From Chromatiales bacterium (GTDB lineage: Bacteria; Pseudomonadota; Gammaproteobacteria; Steroidobacterales; GCA-2729495): a DNA stretch of 64,000 nt. The DNA lies in contig JACKNI010000002.1 in the NCBI GenBank assembly GCA_024234935.1, positions 558,001 to 622,000 on the forward strand, given 5' to 3'. The notes under the pieces were generated by a model that searched no databases, was not told where the DNA came from, and worked only from the letters and a program-made list of their open reading frames with translations. Position numbers and translations under genes: made by a program. This document shows positions 45,124-53,953 of this stretch, piece by piece. Position 1 is the first letter of the stretch; every line of letters starts with the position of its first letter.

Positions 45124-45251
45124 GCGGCAACCTTCAGCGCTACCGCGACGATATAGAGCACGAACACCAGCAGGGCAAAACCACCCACCATCAGCGCGTT
45201 GCGGCGGATCCGCCGTTGCAGCTCCGGGTCCGTTTGATTTCGTCCGGTCAC
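45120..45251 (-). CDS. small cytochrome oxidase assembly protein, 43 residues
   Basis: A frame of 44 codons begins with GTG at 45251 and ends with TGA at 45120. It overlaps both neighbours by four bases (GTGA with coxA, ATGA with ctaG), which strongly suggests a real, translationally coupled gene. The product has a basic N-terminal part (TGRNQTDPELQRRIRRN) and a single helix (ALMVGGFALLVFVLYIVAVAL). Short one-helix proteins annotated as oxidase small assembly proteins occupy this place in many Proteobacteria. Its exact role is not known. Confidence 0.8.
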   Translation of the reverse strand: MTGRNQTDPELQRRIRRNALMVGGFALLVFVLYIVAVALKVAA

Positions 45252-46840
45252 TTGATCAGCGGTGGTTCGTCAAAGGTGTGATAGGGCGCAGGCGACGGCA
45301 CCGTCCACTCCAGGCCCTCCGGATGATCCCAGACTTCCGCAGTCGCCTTCTCGCCGCCACGGATGCACTTCACGACGATGTAGACGAACAACAGCTGTGA
45401 AAACCCGAACAGGAAAGCACCGATGCTGGACACCGCATTCCAGTCGGCAAACTGGGTGGCGTAATCGGGTATCCGGCGCGGCATCCCGGCGAGACCCAGA
45501 AAGTGTTGCGGGAAAAAGAGGATGTTCACGCTGATGGCCGACAGCCAGAAGTGGATCTTGCCGAGCTTCTCGTCATACATGTGGCCGGTCCATTTCGGCA
45601 GCCAGAAATAGGCGCCGCCGATGGCCGCAAACAGTGCGCCGGGTACCAGCACGTAATGGAAATGCGCCACGATGAAGTAGGTGTCGTGGTACTGGAAGTC
45701 TACCGGCGCCATGGCCATCATCACGCCGGAAAAACCGCCGATCGCGAACAGGAACAGAAAGGCGACGGCGAACAGCATCGGCGTTTCGAAGCTCAATGAG
45801 CCGCGCCACATGGTTGCAGTCCAGTTGAAAATCTTGACCGCTGTCGGAATGGCGATCAGCATCGTGGACATCATGAAGAACATCTCGCCGGCCAGCGGCA
45901 TGCCGACGGTAAACATGTGATGGGCCCAGACGATGCAGGACAGGAACGCGATAGCCGCCGTGGCGTAGACCATCGACGAGTAGCCAAACAGCGGTTTGCG
46001 TGAAAACGCCGGAATGATCTGCGAGATGATGCCGAAGGACGGCAGGATGATGATGTAGACCTCGGGATGTCCGAAGAACCAGAAGATATGCTGGAACAGG
46101 ACCGGGTCGCCGCCGCCCGCTGCCTGGAAGAAGCTGGTACCGAAGAAGCGGTCGGTCAGCAGCATGGTCACGCCGCCAGCCAGTACCGGCATGACCAGAA
46201 TCAGCAGATAGGCCGTGATCAGCCAGGTCCAGACGAACATCGGCATCTTGAGCAGGGTCATGCCCGGTGCGCGCATGTTCATGACGGTCACGATGATGTT
46301 GATGGCGCCGAGGATTGACGACATGCCGAGCAGGTGTACGGCAAAAATCGCGAAGGCCAGTGCATTGCCTGTCTGCAGTACCAGCGGCGGATAGAGCGTC
46401 CAGCCGGCGGCCGGGCCGCCGCCGTCCATGAACAGTGTGGACAGCAGGATCGTTCCGGCAAAGGGCAGAATCCAGAACGACCAGTTGTTCAGCCGCGGCA
46501 GCGCCATGTCCGGCGCGCCGATCATCATCGGGATCATCCAGTTCGCGAAGCCGACGAAGGCCGGCATGATCATGCCAAAGACCATGATCAGCGCATGCAT
46601 TGTGGTCATCTGGTTGAAGAATTCCGGATTGACGAACTGCAATCCGGGCTGAAACAGTTCGGCGCGAATCACCAGCGCCATTGCGCCACCGACGAACAGC
46701 ATCACCAGAGCGAACAGCAGATAGAGGGTGCCGATGTCCTTGTGATTGGTGGTAAACAGCCAGCGGCTCAGGCCGTGGGCCGGGCCATGACTGTCATGCG
46801 CATGGTCCAGCGCGCCGTGGCTCTCGGTGATGGTGGTCAT
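45248..46840 (-). CDS. coxA: cytochrome c oxidase subunit I
   Basis: Subunit I holds heme a and the heme a3-CuB centre where oxygen is reduced. The 530-residue protein has twelve helices. The block WFFGHPEVYIIILPSFGIISQ contains the CuB ligand and the His-Tyr crosslink, CIVWAHHMFTVGM provides two further His ligands, and HDTYFIVAHFHYVLVPGA holds the heme ligands. The N-terminal LSRWLFTTNHKDIGTLYL is typical of aa3-type enzymes. It follows coxB in the same operon. Confidence 0.98.
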   Translation of the reverse strand: MTTITESHGALDHAHDSHGPAHGLSRWLFTTNHKDIGTLYLLFALVMLFVGGAMALVIRAELFQPGLQFVNPEFFNQMTTMHALIMVFGMIMPAFVGFANWMIPMMIGAPDMALPRLNNWSFWILPFAGTILLSTLFMDGGGPAAGWTLYPPLVLQTGNALAFAIFAVHLLGMSSILGAINIIVTVMNMRAPGMTLLKMPMFVWTWLITAYLLILVMPVLAGGVTMLLTDRFFGTSFFQAAGGGDPVLFQHIFWFFGHPEVYIIILPSFGIISQIIPAFSRKPLFGYSSMVYATAAIAFLSCIVWAHHMFTVGMPLAGEMFFMMSTMLIAIPTAVKIFNWTATMWRGSLSFETPMLFAVAFLFLFAIGGFSGVMMAMAPVDFQYHDTYFIVAHFHYVLVPGALFAAIGGAYFWLPKWTGHMYDEKLGKIHFWLSAISVNILFFPQHFLGLAGMPRRIPDYATQFADWNAVSSIGAFLFGFSQLLFVYIVVKCIRGGEKATAEVWDHPEGLEWTVPSPAPYHTFDEPPLIK

Positions 46841-46867
46841 TGCTGGTTGCTCCGTATCAGTTCTGTT

Positions 46868-47683
46868 TCAAGTGGCCGGTGCCTGCTGGCTGGCCAGCCA
46901 CGCGTCGAATTCCGCCTTCGGCAGGGCCTCGACAACAATCGGCATGAATCCGTGGTCCTTGCCGCACAGTTCGGCGCACTGCCCGCGATAGGTGCCGGGT
47001 TCGTCAATCAGGAACCAGCCTTCGTTGATGTAGCCGGGAATCGCGTCGCGCTTGACCGCGAGACTGATCACCCACCAGGCATGGTTGACGTCATTGGACG
47101 TCAGCAAATAGCGGATTTTCGTGCCCACCGGCACGACCAGCGGTTTGTCCACCTCCAGCAGGTAGTGCTCGACTTTGAACGGGTCTTGCCCCGAGTCCAG
47201 CTGGCGTGCCGTGTTGCTGGTCTGCGCCAGCGTACTGAAGAAGGAAACGTTCTGGCCGACGTATTCGTATTGCCACTTCCACTGATAGCCGGTGATCTTG
47301 ATCGTCATCTCCGAATTGCGGGTGTCCTCGATGCGAATCAGTGCCGGGGCCGACTCATAGGCCAGAAAGATCAGCACCAGCGTCGGCAGGATGGTCCAGA
47401 TGATCTCGGCTTTCGTACTGTGCGTGAACTTCGCTGCAACAGCGCCTTTCGATTTCCGGAAGTTGATCAGTGCGTAGATGATTACAGCAAAAACGATGAC
47501 GCCGATCGCCGTGCAGACCCATAGTGCCAGCATGTGCAGATCGTAGGCATCCCGACTGATCGGTGTAACACCACGCGGCAGGTTCAGCTTCCAGGCCGCG
47601 TGCGCCGGCAAGGTGGCGACCAGCAGCAGTGCGGCGGCTATCCGGGCTGTTTGCCGGGCCAACTTCCGGGTAATAAACGGCAT
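46868..47683 (-). CDS. coxB: cytochrome c oxidase subunit II
   Basis: Subunit II carries the binuclear CuA site that accepts electrons from cytochrome c. The 271-residue product has a signal peptide (AALLLVATLPAHAA), two helices, and a C-terminal cupredoxin domain. The CuA ligands are in GQCAELCGKDHGFM, and the substrate-side VNHAWWVISLAVKRDAIPGY segment is conserved. There is no cytochrome c domain. It is the first gene of the cox run. Confidence 0.97.
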   Translation of the reverse strand: MPFITRKLARQTARIAAALLLVATLPAHAAWKLNLPRGVTPISRDAYDLHMLALWVCTAIGVIVFAVIIYALINFRKSKGAVAAKFTHSTKAEIIWTILPTLVLIFLAYESAPALIRIEDTRNSEMTIKITGYQWKWQYEYVGQNVSFFSTLAQTSNTARQLDSGQDPFKVEHYLLEVDKPLVVPVGTKIRYLLTSNDVNHAWWVISLAVKRDAIPGYINEGWFLIDEPGTYRGQCAELCGKDHGFMPIVVEALPKAEFDAWLASQQAPAT

Positions 47684-47818
47684 GCAATGCTTCCCTTGTT
47701 CGTGCGCGCCCGATCTGCGACCGCGAGGATCACCGGCTACAACCGGGTTTCTGTGCGGGCAGTCAGCGAGGGTTTATGCCGGTCTTCGAAGGCAGGCCGG
47801 CAAGTTGTTGTATCAATT

Positions 47819-48724
47819 CTAAATGCTACGTGATGATTTTTCATCACGCAATTGAGAAGCATTCCGGCCAGGGGGCTTTGCCCAGACCGAACCGAAGACT
47901 ATTTCCAGCGTTACGGGCAGAGCGCCATCGGCATCGCGCTGCTTGCCATAAGCTGCCTCAAGTCGCTCCCAGGTCCGGCGCCCGGTGAGCCCCTGGTTCC
48001 TGCCGCTGTTCGGATTGGTGGTGCCGGTGCCGCGCAGGTCACTGGTGAGGTGGCGCAGATCCGGATAGCAAATAGTCAGGGTTTCCACATCGATCACCGG
48101 TTCGGCGAGCCCTGCCTGGAGCAGCCCGGTGCCCAGCGCTGCCATCTCCGGGAAGCGCATCACGTGAGCGCCATCGTCGACCGCCTGCCAGGCCTCGCGC
48201 AATTCACGGAAGGAGCCGGGTCCGAGCGTGGCGAAACTGAACACCCCCGGATAGCGCAGCACGCGCCGGATTTCCGCGAACAGGCTGTCCAGGGAGGTAC
48301 ACCAGTGGATCATCAGGCTGGAAAACACCACGTCGACCGAAGCATCGGCTAGCGGCAGCCGGCCGGCATTGCCGCAGACCACCAGCGGTGATGCGCCCTC
48401 CCGCCGGGCGGCTACCCTGAGCATGTCTTCGGTCAGATCGAGGGCGATCAGTTCGGCGGCGGGGAAGCGCGCGGCCAGCGCCGGCAGTGCCTTGCCGGTG
48501 CCGGCGCCAAGGTCGAGTACGCGCTGCGGTTCAAGCCGCAGCCACTTCAGGCGGTCCAGCAAACGGTTGCGGACCTCGGTTTGCAGGAAGTCGGCACCGT
48601 CAAAGCTGCCAGCGGCACGGGCAAAGGAGCGCTTGACCTTGTGCGCGTCGATGCCCGACGGCAGTAGCCGGATGTTATTGCCCGGGTCTGGAATGGCCCG
48701 ACCTGATGTGGGAGGAACTGGCAT
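47819..48724 (-). CDS. bioC: malonyl-[acyl-carrier protein] O-methyltransferase BioC
   Basis: BioC methylates malonyl-ACP to start pimelate synthesis for biotin. The 301-residue protein has an N-terminal BioC-type block HKVKRSFARAAGSFDGADFLQ, then a class I methyltransferase fold with motif I VLDLGAGTGKALP and VVFSSLMIHWC. The C-terminal LRGTGTTNPNSGRNQGLTGRRTWERL is characteristic of BioC. ATG at 48724 lies 22 bp after the bioB stop. bioF, bioH and bioD are not adjacent. A perfect short hairpin lies in its last codons. Confidence 0.93.
   Translation of the reverse strand: MPVPPTSGRAIPDPGNNIRLLPSGIDAHKVKRSFARAAGSFDGADFLQTEVRNRLLDRLKWLRLEPQRVLDLGAGTGKALPALAARFPAAELIALDLTEDMLRVAARREGASPLVVCGNAGRLPLADASVDVVFSSLMIHWCTSLDSLFAEIRRVLRYPGVFSFATLGPGSFRELREAWQAVDDGAHVMRFPEMAALGTGLLQAGLAEPVIDVETLTICYPDLRHLTSDLRGTGTTNPNSGRNQGLTGRRTWERLEAAYGKQRDADGALPVTLEIVFGSVWAKPPGRNASQLRDEKSSRSI
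47829..47848 (-). terminator. hairpin at the end of bioC
   Basis: CGTGATGA, loop TTTT on the + strand, TCATCACG forms a perfect 8-bp stem inside the last codons of bioC, eight bases before the stop codon begins. Read on the minus strand it is not followed by a long U-run, so it is at most a weak terminator or a 3' end stabiliser. Confidence 0.35.
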
Positions 48725-48745
48725 GGGGTGCGCCTGCAGCCGCTG

Positions 48746-49732
48746 TCAGCTTGCGTGCGCCTCCGGCCGCATGCCCAGCCGGTCGAGCAGGCTCAAATCC
48801 CGGTCGGTGGCGGGGTTGGGCGTGGTCAGCAGGCTGTCGCCGTAGAAGATCGAGTTGGCGCCGGCGAAAAAGCACAGTGCCTGCAATTCGTCGGACATTT
48901 CCGAGCGGCCGGCCGAGAGTCGGACCCGCGAGGCCGGCATCAGGATCCGCGCCACCGCGATGACCCGCACGAAGGCCAGCGGATCGACGCTCTGGCTGGA
49001 TGCCTGCAACGCGGTCGCGAGTGGAGTGCCCTCGACCTGCACGAGCTGATTGATGGGTACGCTGTCGGGATGTTGTGCGAGTGTGGCCAGCGTATGCAGG
49101 AGTTCCACCCGGTCCTGCTCGCCTTCGCCAAGGCCGATGATGCCGCCGCAGCAAACCTTCATGCCGGCATCGCGCACGGTCTTCAGTGTATCGAGCCGGT
49201 CCGCGTAGCTGCGCGTCGAAGTGATCTGCGGGTAATAAGCCGCGGAGGTATCGAGGTTATGGTTGTAATAGTCGAGTCCGGCTTCGCGCAGGGTTTCGGC
49301 CTGATCCGCGCTCAGCATGCCGAGCGTGGCGCAGGTTTCCATGCCGAGATCGTGTACGCCGCGGATCATTTCAGCGATCTTTCCGATCTGGCTGGGTTTG
49401 GGGTTGCGGTAGGCAGCGCCCATGCAAAAGCGGGTGGCGCCCCGGTCGCGTGCCGCTCGTGCGGTGCGGATTACCTCCTCGACTGGCGCGAGCGCCGAGG
49501 CGGCGAGGCCGGTGCTGTGATGCACGCTCTGCGAGCAATAGCCGCAGTCTTCGGGGCAGCCGCCGGTCTTGATGCTCATCAATGTGCTGACCTGGACCTC
49601 GGCCGGATCGAAGTGCTGCCGATGCACCGAATGTGCGCGAAACAAAAGCTCATGAAAGGGCAGCTGAAACAGTTCGGCGACTTCGGCGATGCTCCAGTCG
49701 TTACGGACAGTCGTCGGCGCTGAATCACTCAT
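48746..49732 (-). CDS. bioB: biotin synthase BioB
   Basis: BioB is a radical S-adenosylmethionine enzyme that inserts sulfur into dethiobiotin. From ATG at 49732 the protein has 328 residues. The radical-SAM cluster motif is GGCPEDCGYCSQS, the GAAYRNPKPSQ block and the C-terminal AGANSIFYGDSLLTTPNP follow, and the [2Fe-2S]-binding residues include the Arg and Cys in AGRSEMS and CCGGIIGLGE. It is followed by bioC and diverges from comF. Confidence 0.97.
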   Translation of the reverse strand: MSDSAPTTVRNDWSIAEVAELFQLPFHELLFRAHSVHRQHFDPAEVQVSTLMSIKTGGCPEDCGYCSQSVHHSTGLAASALAPVEEVIRTARAARDRGATRFCMGAAYRNPKPSQIGKIAEMIRGVHDLGMETCATLGMLSADQAETLREAGLDYYNHNLDTSAAYYPQITSTRSYADRLDTLKTVRDAGMKVCCGGIIGLGEGEQDRVELLHTLATLAQHPDSVPINQLVQVEGTPLATALQASSQSVDPLAFVRVIAVARILMPASRVRLSAGRSEMSDELQALCFFAGANSIFYGDSLLTTPNPATDRDLSLLDRLGMRPEAHAS

Positions 49733-49830
49733 TTCCAGTCGAAGTTCCCGGTAATGCCTGCAGCCGACCGGCTGCATGGCGTGTTAATCAGGGCGGCAGT
49801 ATCTGGACAGCTTGCGGGGTCTGTCAACTC

Positions 49831-50472
49831 ATGGGCTGGGTCAAGGTTGACGAGATTCTGGACGTGTTCCTGCCCCCGCACTGCGCCCTGTGCGGGCAGT
49901 CGATCGCACGCCGGCCGTTGTGCGCCGGATGTCTTGCCGATCTGCCCTGGTTGCCGCCATATCGTGTGCCAGCCCTGCGGGGCTTCGATCGGGCGTGGTC
50001 GGCACTCGCCTATGAGTACCCGGTCGATCGCCTGATCGCCGAGGCCAAGTTCGGCAAGCAGCTGGCGGCGGCGCGGGCCCTCGGTGAACTGCTGGCCATG
50101 CGTCCGCCGGTAATGCTCCGGCCTCCGGATCTGGTTGTGCCCGTACCGCTGCACTGGCGTCGCCAGGCGGAGCGCGGCTTCAATCAGGCTGAGGAAATCG
50201 CCCGCGGCCTGTGTCGGCATCTGGACTGGCGACTGGCTCCCGGCGTCTGTCAGCGGGTACGCGCCACGCCGGCGCAATCAGCGCTCAGCGCGACCGCACG
50301 TCGTACGAACCTGCATGCTGCCTTCGCTGCTCGCCCGCTGGCGCCAGGTCTCCATGTTCTGGTGATCGATGATGTACTGACTACCGGTGCGACTGCCGAG
50401 GCTGTGGCCGGGGCGCTGCGTCGGGCGGGTGCCGCGAGCCTGGAGGTCTGGACTGTCGCCCATGCTCTTTGA
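49831..50472 (+). CDS. comF: ComF family protein (phosphoribosyltransferase-like)
   Basis: ComF proteins are phosphoribosyltransferase-like and contribute to DNA uptake in competent species. From ATG at 49831 the product has 213 residues. An N-terminal zinc-binding pair is CALCGQ and CAGC, and the C-terminal domain shows the PRPP-binding VLVIDDVLTTGAT. RRQAERGFNQAEEIAR is also diagnostic. It diverges from bioB; this bioB-comF pairing is frequent in Gammaproteobacteria. The catalytic function is unresolved for the family. Confidence 0.92.
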   Translation: MGWVKVDEILDVFLPPHCALCGQSIARRPLCAGCLADLPWLPPYRVPALRGFDRAWSALAYEYPVDRLIAEAKFGKQLAAARALGELLAMRPPVMLRPPDLVVPVPLHWRRQAERGFNQAEEIARGLCRHLDWRLAPGVCQRVRATPAQSALSATARRTNLHAAFAARPLAPGLHVLVIDDVLTTGATAEAVAGALRRAGAASLEVWTVAHAL

Positions 50473-50519
50473 CCCCGCCAGCTGACGCGGAGCGCCGCTT
50501 TCAGACCGGAGGAGGTGGC

Positions 50520-51431
50520 TCAGGCCGGCAGGCTGAAGGTGTAGTCGAGCACGATGCCCGCAAAGATGGTCGCGCCGAACATGTTATTGGCACGAAATGC
50601 CCGTATGCACGCAGCTGGATCGCGCTCCCGGATCAGCCAGAGCTGCGTGATGAGCTGGATGGCACCGGCCAGCACGCCGGCCTGATACCAGATGCCCAGC
50701 CCGGCCTCACGCCCGGTGAGCAGCAGACCGGTGATCAGCACCAGCTGAAGCAGTCCGATGATGAATAGATCGGCGCTGCCGAACAGGATGGCCGTGGACT
50801 TCACGCCGATACGCAAATCGTCCTCCCTGTCGGCCATCGCATACATGGTGTCGTAGATCACTGCCCAGACCACCACGCTCAGCCACAGCAGCCAGGCGAG
50901 GCGCGGCACCGCCTCGGTCTCGGCGGCAAAAGCCATCGGGATACCCCAGCCAAAAGCCGCGCCAAGCAGGAATTGCGGTGCGGCCAGCCAGCGTTTGCTG
51001 AAGGGATAGATGACGGTCAGCGCCGCAGCCCCGAGTGCCAGCAGGCGCGCCAGTGGATTGAGCAACAGCAATAGCGCCAGCGCGATCAGCCCGAGCACCG
51101 CAAACAGCGCGAGTGCCTCGACGGGCGCGACCTTGCCGGCGGCGAGCGGCCGGTCGCGGGTGCGCTGCACCTTGCCGTCTATCCGCCGGTCGGCAAAGTC
51201 GTTGATCACGCAGCCGGCTGAACGCATCACGATCACGCCGCTCACGAAGACGATGAAGTCGCGTGCCTGCGGGCGTCCGCTGCCCGCAATCCAGAGCCCC
51301 CAGAGCGTTGGCCACAGCAAAAGCCAGATACCGATCGGCCGGTCGAGGCGCATGAGCCGCGCATATTGCCGGGCCTGATCGATAAGCCCTGTGCCCAGTC
51401 GGGTGATGCCGTGCAATGAATCTGAGGTCAT
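50520..51431 (-). CDS. ubiA: 4-hydroxybenzoate polyprenyltransferase UbiA
   Basis: UbiA prenylates 4-hydroxybenzoate in ubiquinone synthesis. From ATG at 51431 the product has 303 residues and eight to nine helices. The first Asp-rich motif is INDFADRRIDG, and the second YAMADREDD. The N-terminal LMRLDRPIGIWLLLWPTLWGLW is diagnostic for UbiA rather than heme O synthase. The upstream partner ubiC is not present. It converges on comF. Confidence 0.96.
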   Translation of the reverse strand: MTSDSLHGITRLGTGLIDQARQYARLMRLDRPIGIWLLLWPTLWGLWIAGSGRPQARDFIVFVSGVIVMRSAGCVINDFADRRIDGKVQRTRDRPLAAGKVAPVEALALFAVLGLIALALLLLLNPLARLLALGAAALTVIYPFSKRWLAAPQFLLGAAFGWGIPMAFAAETEAVPRLAWLLWLSVVVWAVIYDTMYAMADREDDLRIGVKSTAILFGSADLFIIGLLQLVLITGLLLTGREAGLGIWYQAGVLAGAIQLITQLWLIRERDPAACIRAFRANNMFGATIFAGIVLDYTFSLPA

Positions 51432-51483
51432 AGGAACTCCCGGGCCAAGTCTAGCCGAGCCTGGTTCGCCGCCGGCAAGGAAA

Positions 51484-53568
51484 TCAGACCGCGCCGTATC
51501 GGTCGCCCGTACCGATCCAGCGATGTCCGAGTTCTTCCACGGCTGGCGCTCCTGTAGCCAGCAGTGCGCGCGCGATCCGTTGCACCGCCGGCGCGAGGTC
51601 AGCATCGCGGACCAGATCGGCGACCCGCAACTGCATCAGCCCCGTCTGCCGCGTGCCAAGCACCTCACCGGGTCCGCGCAGCTCCAGATCGCGCTGTGCC
51701 ACCTCAAAGCCGTCGTTGGTGGCGCGCAATACCTCCAGTCGGGCGCGCGCCATTTCGGCCAGCGGGCTTTTGTATAGCAGGACGCAGGTACTGGAGTCGC
51801 GTCCTCGCCCGACCCGCCCGCGCAGCTGATGCAGTTGTGACAGACCGAGGCGCTCGGCGTTCTCGATGATCATCAGGCTGGCACCGGGTACATCCACGCC
51901 GACCTCTATGACGGTGGTTGCGACCAGAAGCTGGAGCTCGCCGGCCACAAAGGCCTTCATCACCCGCTCCTTTTCTGTCCCGCTCATCCGCCCGTGAATC
52001 AGGCCGATGCGGATTTCAGGCAGCGCTTCGGCGAGCGCCGCTGCGGTTGGCTCGGCGGCCTGCGATTCGAGATGTTCCGATTCCTCTATCAGCGGACAGA
52101 CCCAGTAGGCCTGTGCGCCGGCGAGGCAGGCGTCGCGTACGCGAGTCACCACTTCGGCACGTCGCTTGTCAGGCAAGGCGATGGTCGTGACCGGTTGCCG
52201 ACCGGGCGGCAGTTCGCGGATGACCGAGGTGTCGAGATCGGCGTAGATGGTCATGGCCAGCGTGCGCGGAATCGGTGTCGCGGTCATCACCAGCTGGTGC
52301 GGGCGCGCCACATCGCTGGCGCCCTTGTCCATCAGCTGCAGCCGCTGATGGACGCCAAAGCGGTGCTGCTCATCGACGATCACCAGCGCCAGGCTGCGAT
52401 AGCTGAGGTCCGACTGGAACAGCGCATGCGTACCGACTATCAGCTGTGCCGAGCCATCGGCCGCCGCTGCATGGGCCTGCTCGCGCGCACGTTTGCGCAG
52501 GCTGCCCGACAGCCAGACCACAGCGAGGCCGAGCGGCTCCAGCCAGCGCCGGAAGGTATTGCGGTGCTGCTCGGCCAGCAACTCAGTGGGCGCCATGATG
52601 GCAACCTGGTGGCCGTGCGCGATGGCCGTGAGCGCCGCTGCTGCCGCGAGCACCGTCTTGCCGCAGCCCACGTCACCCTGAACCAGGCGCATCATCGGAT
52701 GGGGCTGGGCGAGATCGGTATCGATATCCGCAAGTGCGGCCCGCTGTCCGCCGGTCAGTGCGAAACCGAGGCTTTGCACGAAGCGCTCTCGCAGGCTGAC
52801 GGCAGCCGGCAGTGTTGCCGGCAGGGCGATGCTGCGATCCTCGCGCGCGCGTTCACGGATCTGTCGCAGGCTCAGGTGATGCGCCAGCATTTCTTCCAGC
52901 GCGAGGCGGCGCTGGCACGGATGCATGCCAGCGCCGAGCAACTGCAGATCGGCGCCCGCGGGTGGCCGATGGACGAATTGCAGTGCATCGCGCAGTGCAG
53001 GCATGTGCAGGCCTGCAGTCTCCGCCTCCGGCAGCGCATCTGGCAGCGTATCGAGATACCGGCTCAGCGCCTGGTCGGTAAGGTCGCGGATCCGGAACTG
53101 GGCCAGGCCCTCGACCGTGGGATATACGGGTGTCAGACGGTCTTCAAGCGGTGCGGATTGGCCGGGCTGCAGTACCCGGTACTCGGGATGCACCATTTCC
53201 GGGCCCAGCGGGCCGGACCGTACTTCAGCAAAACAGAGCAATCGGGTGCCGGCGACGAGACTGTTTTGCTGGGCGCGTGAAAAATGAAAGAACCTCAGCG
53301 TCAGCTGACCGGTGCGGTCCGTAATGCGCACCAGCAGGCTGCGTCGTCCCCGAAAGGCGACGTCGGCCACGGCGATCACACCTTCGACAACCGCCCGCTG
53401 GCCGGGCCGGAGCGCGCCCAGGGCCGTCAGTCGCGTGCGGTCTTCATAGCGTTGCGGGAGCAGGAACAGCAGGTCCAGCGGCCGGCTGATGCCGAGCCGG
53501 AGCAGACGTTCTTCTGCGGCTGGTCCGACCCCGCGCAGCGAGCGGAGTTCAGGGGACGAGGATTGCAT
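51484..53568 (-). CDS. recG: ATP-dependent DNA helicase RecG
   Basis: RecG remodels stalled forks and branched DNA. From ATG at 53568 the product has 694 residues, the usual length. The N-terminal wedge domain contains LLFLLPQRYEDRT. The helicase domain has Walker A QGDVGCGKTVL, the DEQHRFGVHQR motif II, TATPIPRTLAM motif III and QLHQLRGRVGRGR motif VI. The start overlaps the ridA stop by 20 bases. A longer frame to 53619 is unlikely. Confidence 0.96.
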   Translation of the reverse strand: MQSSSPELRSLRGVGPAAEERLLRLGISRPLDLLFLLPQRYEDRTRLTALGALRPGQRAVVEGVIAVADVAFRGRRSLLVRITDRTGQLTLRFFHFSRAQQNSLVAGTRLLCFAEVRSGPLGPEMVHPEYRVLQPGQSAPLEDRLTPVYPTVEGLAQFRIRDLTDQALSRYLDTLPDALPEAETAGLHMPALRDALQFVHRPPAGADLQLLGAGMHPCQRRLALEEMLAHHLSLRQIRERAREDRSIALPATLPAAVSLRERFVQSLGFALTGGQRAALADIDTDLAQPHPMMRLVQGDVGCGKTVLAAAAALTAIAHGHQVAIMAPTELLAEQHRNTFRRWLEPLGLAVVWLSGSLRKRAREQAHAAAADGSAQLIVGTHALFQSDLSYRSLALVIVDEQHRFGVHQRLQLMDKGASDVARPHQLVMTATPIPRTLAMTIYADLDTSVIRELPPGRQPVTTIALPDKRRAEVVTRVRDACLAGAQAYWVCPLIEESEHLESQAAEPTAAALAEALPEIRIGLIHGRMSGTEKERVMKAFVAGELQLLVATTVIEVGVDVPGASLMIIENAERLGLSQLHQLRGRVGRGRDSSTCVLLYKSPLAEMARARLEVLRATNDGFEVAQRDLELRGPGEVLGTRQTGLMQLRVADLVRDADLAPAVQRIARALLATGAPAVEELGHRWIGTGDRYGAV

Positions 53569-53929
53569 CCGCCTCGACAGCAGCGCCGCGCGGCAGGGAG
53601 GCGACACCGATGGCCGCACGGGCAGGATAGGGCTGCGTGAAGAACTCGGCCATCACTTCGTTGACGATGCCAAAGTGCGTCAGATCGGTCAGGAATACCG
53701 TGACCTTTACGGCGCTGTCCAGCGAGGTGCAGGCCTCTGCGGCGACGGCGGCCAGGTTGGTGAAGACCTGGCGGACATGCGCGCGCATATCGCCTTCGAC
53801 GAGTTGCCCGGTAGCAGGATCAAGCGGTAACTGACCCGAGAGGTACACGGCGTCTCCGGCGCGGATCGCCTGCGAATAGGTGCCGATTGCAGCAGGTGCA
53901 TTCTGGCTGTTGATGGCTTGTCTGGGCAT
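53549..53929 (-). CDS. ridA: reactive intermediate deaminase RidA
   Basis: RidA hydrolyses reactive enamine/imine intermediates formed by PLP enzymes. The 126-residue protein shows the family blocks AIGTYSQAIRAGDAVYLSGQLP, the catalytic Arg in YPARAAIGVASLPRGA, and EADAILV at the end. It lies between spoT and recG on the same strand, a conserved arrangement (spoT-ridA-recG), although spoT is only 24 bp away. Confidence 0.96.
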   Translation of the reverse strand: MPRQAINSQNAPAAIGTYSQAIRAGDAVYLSGQLPLDPATGQLVEGDMRAHVRQVFTNLAAVAAEACTSLDSAVKVTVFLTDLTHFGIVNEVMAEFFTQPYPARAAIGVASLPRGAAVEADAILVP

Positions 53930-53953
53930 GACAAATAAGACTCCGGAACAGGA

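Noticed and set aside
46334..47524. Long open frame (396 codons) antisense to coxA and coxB
   Set aside because: It runs across the intergenic gap of two well-supported genes and has no motif; it is a shadow of the oxidase genes.
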